NCBI GenBank assembly: GCA_034687125.1
Contig: JAQGBZ010000232.1
Location: forward strand, 1-64,000
Direction of reading: 5' to 3'
DNA from: Neelides folsomi
Lineage: Eukaryota; Arthropoda; Collembola; Neelipleona; Neelidae
Length of the DNA: 64,000 nt
The stretch's first letter is position 1. Each line of letters starts with the position of its first letter. The notes under the pieces were generated by a model. The model saw only the letters and a program-made list of their open reading frames with translations, searched no databases and had not been told where the DNA came from. This document shows, in pieces, positions 52,201-61,200 of this stretch. The position numbers and the translations under genes are program-made.

Positions 52201-55200
52201 CCTTCCTCAACTCCCGAATGAGAAAATTTGATCCCTACTATTGATCTTCATCAACCCGACCTTGCCCTCAAATTTCATATAAAAAATGAACCTTCATTTG
52301 AGTCCATCTTTTATCCCTCACCAGTAATTAATCCCACCATTTTGCCATTTTCTTTCTTCATTCTTTCTCCTATATTTATTTCTTCAGAAATGCGCAATTG
52401 GGAAATAAGGATAAAGTTCCACAAATGATTCTTGACATCTAATAAATACTTATTCCATATAGAAATACATACAGGATATATCCATACAGATCTCTCCATA
52501 TATGCACATTTCCGGGATTTTCATCTGTTCAATAAATCTGAAATATTTATTTAATAGGAAATTAATAAATATTTTATTCAGCGTGAACTTTTACATAATT
52601 TTAAATGTACTGTCTTATTTAATTTACACTTTTATTGGATTGGAATTATTTAATTTATTTATATTGGATTGAACATCAATTGAACAACAATGTTTAAATA
52701 AAAATGTGTTTTAACCCGAAAGGAACCTTGTGATTTCCAATACGCAGAAAAGTCCCCACATGGTTCCATGGGTGTTGTTTAATGTGATCCCCGTGTCAGT
52801 GTGTTTGGTTGTGGAAGTGTGTTAGGAAGCTTTTATCATTCAAAGTGGGCCAACTCTCTCCAACTCATGTTCTATTACTAAAAGTTAAAAGAAATGACCA
52901 TTTGCCATTTCCGAGAGATCCAAAAAACCCACATGGGAAGGAGAACCCAAATGGGGGAAAATTGAAGGAAGAGCAAATGGAAAGAGATACGGCCGAAATT
53001 GGTGGCCGGCCCTTGGAAAACCATAAGTTTTTCATCCACATAAAAACCATACGTTTTATTCTGTCCATAAGTTTTTCCTCCCCTTAGTCAGGGGGTTTGT
53101 TTTCACTATTAGCTTTGCAAATGATTTGTCCCTCTACTTAGAAAGAAGGGAAAAGGTGAAGATGATAAAAAAGCCCTCATTTCCAAATGTCCTAAATCTG
53201 GAAAGACCTACATTTATTATTATGAGACCACTTTGTATGCAGACGCCAAAACCACTCTGCACGTTTCATCTTCCTGGAGATTCGCTATATATGAGAGCTC
53301 TTTTGCATTTAGATATGATATATACACTGTAAAATAGTATATATATTTACCATATATCAACATTCCTCTTGGATGAATATTATGAGCTTCAATATGGTTC
53401 TGAATAGAAATAAGCAGAATTGTAATTTAAATTAAAAACTTACCTAATTCCAAGTCCCCGATTCCATGGCCAAAATTTGGTTTCGCAGATGCTACGAAAA
53501 AGTTAATATAAATTTAATTCTTTTAATTTGAATCGAAATTAACCTATTTTTGCAAAATTGTATAAGGGCAATATTCGAAATATACTGTGGAGAAATCATA
53601 ATATACAAAATACTTTATTTAATAAAACTTAAAATATTTTTTGAGTGGGAAATCAAATTAAGATATAAAATATAAATGTAATTTATTTTAATGACAGATG
53701 ATATTATTCATTTAATAAAAATGAAGTTTATAATGATAATAAATCCTTACGAGGCCAATTGGTAGAAGGAGGTCGCCAAAAGTAAGGAGTCTTTTTCTTC
53801 AGCCCCAAACAATTCTCTTGGATGTTGTTGATGCATTTTTGGTGAACGTTGACACTGCAATCTGGAAAAGGCAATTTAGCCAATTACTTTTCTCATTCTC
53901 CTCTTTCTATTTCCCCTCATTAAGAATGGATGGGTTGAATTTTAAATTCCAGGATTCCTTACCACTACATTGATAGCCTTGATGATTGATTCCCCAAAGG
54001 ATCTTGGAACAAACGGAGCAGATCGTGTAGGAGAAATACGTGTGGGGCCGGAAATGGTGTTCATTAAAATTGATAGAAGGAAACGACGGCTGGAAAACAG
54101 GAATATTAAGCGGGTGTATCAAAACCCATACACATTTATATTTCATTCATATTGTAAATGTATTTATATTGAAGCTTCAATACACAACTTCTCCATTAAT
54201 TCAAAATTCATCAAGGGGGAAATGTTTGAATAAATAAAGTTACCTTCGGCTTCTTGAGGAACTTTGCCCGCGGAGAATTCTTCGACGTGACATACAAAGG
54301 GATCTTGTCAAGGATTGGGGAATTGCTCGTGTTACGAAAGGAATAATGCTTTTGTAAAACTGTCGCCACTCCACTTGTTATTGCAAGGGCCCGATTCTCT
54401 TGGTATCTTTCAAAATCGTCACTGGAATCAGATACAAAATAGTTAAATAAAACAAATCATTTAACTCTTACATAACTTAAACAAATATAGTTCAATTAAC
54501 CACTAAATAAATAAACATAATTAAGTCGTTCAATTTAAAAAAACAGTTAAAATGTTAAATATGTTAGCCATATGTTAGTAAATAGTTAGATATATAATAG
54601 ATTGCTGAGATTGATTTTGAATAATTATTTTATTATTACCAAATTAAATATTATAATTTTCTGAATTTTTAGTAAAACTTACAATAAAGCTTCAAGTCTT
54701 GGTAAAAGATAAGTTTCCAAAATTCTATTTTCCTTCGTTTTGTCAGCAATGCATTCCTCAAGCTGCGTATCTGGTGGGCCAAACATTGAACCCAAACCAG
54801 CGATTCTCTTCGTATTAAATTCATCCAAATGTTTGTTGATTTCCTTCTTAGCTTCAAGTCGAGCTTTCCGAAAAACCTTCAAATCAAATTAAATTTTTAT
54901 TAATTATATTATTATTTAAATTTTTAGTGTTAAAAACATAGATTCTTAGTTCTTAATTTTTTTTAATTATATTGAATATTTAAATATACCCGAATGAGCA
55001 TTTCTTTAGTTGCATTCTTTTCCAATTCAATTGCCAACTGATCGTCAATTTCAGCTGCGAGTTTTTCATCAACATTCGGAACAAGCAACGGCTAAAAAGT
55101 TCAAATTCTCATTAATTGATCACTTTTAATAATATCCTAATTAACATTAATGAGTCATTTAAGTAGCAATATAATTGATGGATTGGAAGTTAAAATTTTA

Positions 55201-58200
55201 TCTTACAGCTCCAGGAGCAGTAAAAGAGGAATGAATCTCATAAGCCCATTTCTTCATTTCTTTCATGTTTCCTCCTTCCCCAATGTTATCCAAATTCGTG
55301 ATTAAATAAAAGAGCTGAATAAAAAGAAAAAAGTTTAAAATTCATTTTCCTCAATCTTCAGAATGTTCATATTAGAAAAGATTTGATGTAATAAATTGAA
55401 CCGGAAAATTGTTCCAAGTTTTAGTAAAAGTATAATCTTACCAAACTGCTTGGGTCTAAATTGTTATTAAGGACGTAGTTGAGGAATATTGCCAAGTGTG
55501 CTTTGTGCCGGGGTTCCAACAACCTTTGGAAACTGCTATAAGGACCATGATTCCCCTGGAATAAACAAATTGAACAAATTCTCAAAATCAGTTTTGGATT
55601 TCTTTCTAAATAGCAATAATACTCAAATTCATTGTCAGCTTAAATTAATCATTAAAATAAAATAAAATTCCATATAAATTTTTAAATTAAAGTCATAGTA
55701 TAAATTAATATAAAACGTTAATTATTAGCTAGCTTTAACATGTATGCCAAAGATTAATTGGTTAATTTTTAAATACCCCGATTTTTGAGGAATGATGTTC
55801 CGTCATCCCAAGGTTCGCTCCGTCATCTTCTTCCATGGACATGACATCGAGGCCAAGGGGCCTTGGGAGCAAATTCCCCACAAGAGTCTTGATGGGCGAG
55901 AAGGACTGTGAAGGAATATAAAAAAGGATATTAAAGGGAATGGATTTTGAGTGCATTGAAGTGCATACATTGTTGAAGAACGAGGGCTGGTCGATGAATA
56001 CGGGTTCCTCATTATCAGGCCTTTGGTGTTCGTAGGCGGGCGGAGGTGAGCCAGGAGGGCTGGGCCGTGACGAATCCACTGATTCCCATCCTGCTGGTTT
56101 ACCACTCAAGTCGCTCACAGAATCGGATCTCTTGGATGCTTCAAAAAATACATTTCATTAATTCAAAATTCAAATATTCAAAATAAAAATTCAACTTCAA
56201 AAACAGCTCCTTCAAAATAAAAATCCTTCAAACATATTTAACACAGCACTTAGAAAAATCCCATTTAAATAAAAACACCTTTATAAAAAATATATTTACT
56301 TTTTAATTTCAATTAAGTGCTTTTACATATTCAGTTTAATTCTAAATGTAAATGTCTTTATGTAAATTAATATAATGTTTATTAGATTTTAAATTATACG
56401 TCTAGCTTTTACATATTATTATGTTAAACCATTATTGTATATCATAATTATAATGATTAAATAATTCATTATAAAAATATTAAATTTTTAATTGCTGTTT
56501 AATAAAGCTAGTTGATAAAAAATAAAAATCAAAGTTAAAAAATGTAAAATGACTCTAATGCATAGCAATTTCGAGTGAGGAAATTAGAAGTTGAACTCGT
56601 CTCCTTGAACTCAAAGAGAAAGTTAAGGAGGTTGAAGAAATTAAATGTGAACCACATTGCTCTTACACTAATAAATCGAAGACCGTTGAACATATTACTA
56701 ATTCTTTTCGAATGTGACTGGGGAGCCAAAAATAAAAGCAACACAATGCATAAGCCCCATTAGACAAATAATTTGAAATCGTAAAACGGAGCACTCGGAA
56801 AGACATAAAAAATTCTCCATCACCTCTAAACAAAACTTCCCAAGGATTTTCTTCCCAACACCCCTTTAAAACCAATGGATTTTAAACCAATGGATTTTAA
56901 ACGTGGATTTTAAACGTGGATTTTAAACCTATGAATTTTAAACGTGGATTTTTAACCATAGGATTTCAAAACTATGCATTTTAAAACTATGAGTTAAAAA
57001 CATTAAAAAAGGGGGTAGTTAAAAACCACCAGGGTTCTTTTGTAAATAAAGAAAACAACACAATGAGCCGACAAATCTCTCCATCACGTAAACAACATTA
57101 ATTAAATCCGGAACAAATAAAAACCTATTTTAGATGTGGCTTAATTTAAGATCGTGGTTATAAAAGCTCCCATGAAAAATTAAACAAATAAAATGAAATA
57201 AAATCCAAGTCGATTAAAATAATTAAATAATTTCATTTTAATAAATAAACTTATCTAAAATTCATAGATTCTTCAGTGATCGAATTTAATCATAATTGAA
57301 AATTACCTTCAGCATTAAGGGCCTTCTCCATTGAAATCGGATCAGGACTCGACTTGGCTCGGTGGTGTGTTTGTTGAAGCTGATCTTTTGAATTCTTCCC
57401 TCCCTTTTTATCCAAAATCTGTTTAAAAATTAAAAATTAAATAAATTATAACAAATCCAATTAAATAATAAAACACAAATGAAAAAAGAGGAAAGGAAGA
57501 CATTAAAGACGATTAGTTAAAACAATTAGAAATTAGTTGACATAAAAAAAGTAAAAGGAAGACATTTTATATTAAAACTTACGTTGTTAGTTTTTGGATA
57601 TTTATGAGCAGAATGGTTATTAGAGTTATGAGAGTCATTTGGGAAGTATCCGGGCGGGAATTCGAAATTGGAGTTTGAACGGGGCGGCAACGGCGGCGGC
57701 GGGGATTCCTCTCCGGTGTTCCAATGGACCGGGACGGAGGCGTGTTTGCCTAGCGGGTTCCGATTCCGGTGAGAGTTGTGGAGCGGATTGAGCGGCGGAT
57801 AAGGCGGGTGGCCGGAAGAGTTCGGTTGGAACCAAACCGGCTGATGAATTTGCGGATAAGGGTTGTACGGAGTCGGCATATGAAGCTGTTAATAACATCC
57901 AACACCAAACCACGCAAATTAGTCACTCAATTAATATATGGAATTAATCTTTAATAAGAATTAAATAGAATTTTCAATTTAATTATTTTAGCATGATTTC
58001 AGTCAAAGATTGAAGAATAATAAAACGTGAAAATTTCGTTTGAAAGCATATTAATTTAATTGTTAAAAGTATTCAATAAATTTTTAAGGCTAAACATGGA
58101 ACAAATCAAACTAAATAGAATTTTAACATTAAATTGGCCAACACAAATGAAATTTATTTTTCTATCTCACCCAAACCTTCCGATCCATCTTCTCAAACTT

Positions 58201-61200
58201 TTCCTCTTTCTTCACACAAAATTAGCTCAAGTAATTAACTTGAATATCGAGTTATATTTAACTAGAGGGAAAATGAACGTTCTCACCTCCAAAACTTATT
58301 TAAACTTTCCATATAACTAATGTGACTATTATAAAATTCTCCCAAATTACTCAATCCAAATTCTCTCTTTAACTATCAGATTACTCAATGAGGTCTTAAA
58401 TGTCTTAAAAAGAAGTCTCAACCGCTCATTTAAATGATTATGATTTTCAATTACTCAATCCCTTCCCATTCCCTCCCCATTCCCTTCCTTCCTCACCAAT
58501 AACAAACAACTAAAACAATATGACCAATTAACTAATAAATATAAAGTAAATTAACTTAAAAATAAAGTAAATTAAACTCAACATAAAATCATTATCAATT
58601 TAATAAAATTGGCAAAATAACAAGACTTTTAAATAATTGTACTATTATAAATAACTTCCAATTTCCATTTAAAAAATTAAATTAAAAAAAATCGTTCGAT
58701 CTCTTTATTACATTTTCCCATATTAGGAAGATTAGGAACTTCCCAATGGGCGGACTGATCATCGTTCGGAAGTTAGGGCGTAAATGAAAATATTAGTTTT
58801 GGTTATGTAATAAATTCCGAGTTCCTCACTCCCTCCCAATTCATTCCTCATCATCTTCCTCATTCTTCCTCTCATTCGATCACGAAGCTCCCGATGATTC
58901 TCAACTTCAAAAGCCTTCCTAATATGGATGAATGGGTGAATGGGTCTGTTGTTACTGGGAATTGGAAATGAAGAGAAAAAAAGTACGTTGTTTATAACTT
59001 GTGGCCACAGCATGGAAATTAACAAATGTATGCAAAGAAGAGGAGAGAGATTTATGCGAGAGTCATTTCCCTCCAGGGCTTTGGAATATCTCCAGTTATT
59101 ACTCCATTATTGTTCAACAACATTGGGGAGGGGGGTTCTTTGAATACGAAGAACTCAAAGGAACGGATGCAAAATTATGCTCACGGCCTTTGAGCAAAAC
59201 CGGAGGTTCTTCATACATTTAATACATTACAGCTCCCATATAATACATTTAATGCATCGCTCATTGTCTTTTTCAATTCACTTTTAGTGAGTTGAAAAGG
59301 GTCGGGCTTTTCAAGTCCCACCAGGAGTCAAATTGATGCACCGGGTGAGGGAAAAAGAACAATCAAATCTCCCCTACTTCACCCGCTTCGTTTAAACATA
59401 ACTTAAACTCCTAAACTAATTCAAAGGACAACACTCGACCCATTCAATTCATTCCCATTGTCAATTATTTATCTCTTCAAACCACAACAAATCAAATCAG
59501 TTAACTTATCAAAAAAATTAGGGAAAATTCATCTCTGTTTTAAATCTATTGAATCATTTTTTAATTTAACATTTAAAAAATAAATTATTTGATTTTTACG
59601 AAATATATCTGAAATCACATCGAATTCATTTTGAGCATCGGATTCATTATTTAACAATTTTAAATATTTTTTATTTATTATTTGGATGTTATTTGTATAA
59701 GTGTAGAAAATTATTAATAATAAACTGGTTATGTAAATCTCTGCATGGTTTAATGATAATGGATGTTGTTCCATATGGGTTATGTATTTTTAAAAGTTGG
59801 ATGTTTTGTGGAGGACGTCGCCATCAAGGCACCTCCAACTTGGCCCAATAATCTCCGACACTGGCGACGGGACCATTCTGTTTCTCCCACCACTTCACTC
59901 CTTAATAAATGGAGTTGCCCATTGAGAGGACCCGGGTTTTGGCTCAAGTCGGGGTTTATCCAAGTCCCGGGTTTTGTCCTAAATGGAGTCCACTGGCTCC
60001 GATCAAAACCCCCACACACAAAATCTCCTTTCCAATTTAACCCACATTTGAATTTAATCCTTGGGAAATTCTTTTCATTTCATTCCTTATACACATTTTC
60101 CTATCTTCTCTCTTTATTTCTTTATTCATCTGCCATTAAAATCCTCCCAGTTTTATTTCTCCTTCAATTGATGAGCTCTCACTCTCAATGATGAAATGAA
60201 GAAATCTACGCCGAGTCGAACAGATTTAGAATCAAAACCATTTTCGAGTTTCTTCCTCATTCCATTCACATTTACATTTTACCCTTCCTTCCCCAATAAT
60301 AAACTTTTTTCCCGTGTCAATTCCATCATTTGACTCCATAAATTAAAATTCACTAAATCTGTAAATATCTCAAATTACGCAAAATTCTCCATACAATCTT
60401 ATATAAATCCATATAAAATATCTGATACAGAATGTTTATTCTAAAGTACAAAATCTTTTAATCCTAATGCTTCAATAATTTCCATTTAATTCACAAAGTT
60501 GCATTAAGGCCAAAGTATCTAAAATATTATCTACCAATGGATTTTTAAATAAATAAAAAAACAAAAAGTTGAACGGCACTTGAACTACAAACAAGTCATA
60601 CAATCACATCTTTCTTTCCCCTATTTAAAAATTCCCTTCAATAAGCAAAAGAAAATTCCTAATAAACATGAAGTTTAAATACCTAGAAGAATTTGTAAAT
60701 TCTTCACTATAAGTATAATACAGTTTCTAATTAAATTCTTCCAAGAAAATTATAATTATAGGTTAAAAACACAAATATTTACAGTGTATTATTTATGACG
60801 GTAAATGTAAAAATATCTTTGAGTTCGCGTTATTTAAGAAATTCCCATCTCACTCATCATACTTATTAGAAACAATAGCAGCCCTGTTCCAAGGAATTCC
60901 AAGAAAAAGATGGAATATTAATAGGAGGATTAAGGGAGGTTTGGGAGCCAATGCCCGGATTATGGAAACTTCTTTTTCCATCTATTCCAATGTGAATCCC
61001 ACATGTCGTGGTAGTAAACATTAATTGAATGTAAGAGAAGGAGTCTGGGCGAGATACATTGCCAAAATTATCTCCACTTCATCTTCCTAATCCTACTTTT
61101 TTCCACCTACGAACATAAACAGAGTTCTGGGAATGGAAAAACACAAACAGGAGAGAGAGGAAATACAAAGATTATCCCAACGGAGAAAAACCCTATACAA

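Larger units (their letters stand above)
38356..53443. other. 15-kb intron of the RhoGEF2-like gene
   Basis: It contains both large candidate alternative first exons (41699-42545, 48095-48218), a hairpin at 50546-50574 and GC-richer islands near 49370-49640 and 52900-53020. The remainder is AT-rich DNA with short open frames lacking recognisable similarity. Confidence 0.6.

Noticed and set aside
59763-60191. 142-codon plus-strand open frame in an intron
   Set aside because: No recognisable domain; it overlaps a GC-richer island of the 3.8-kb intron and its C-terminal part is low-complexity.
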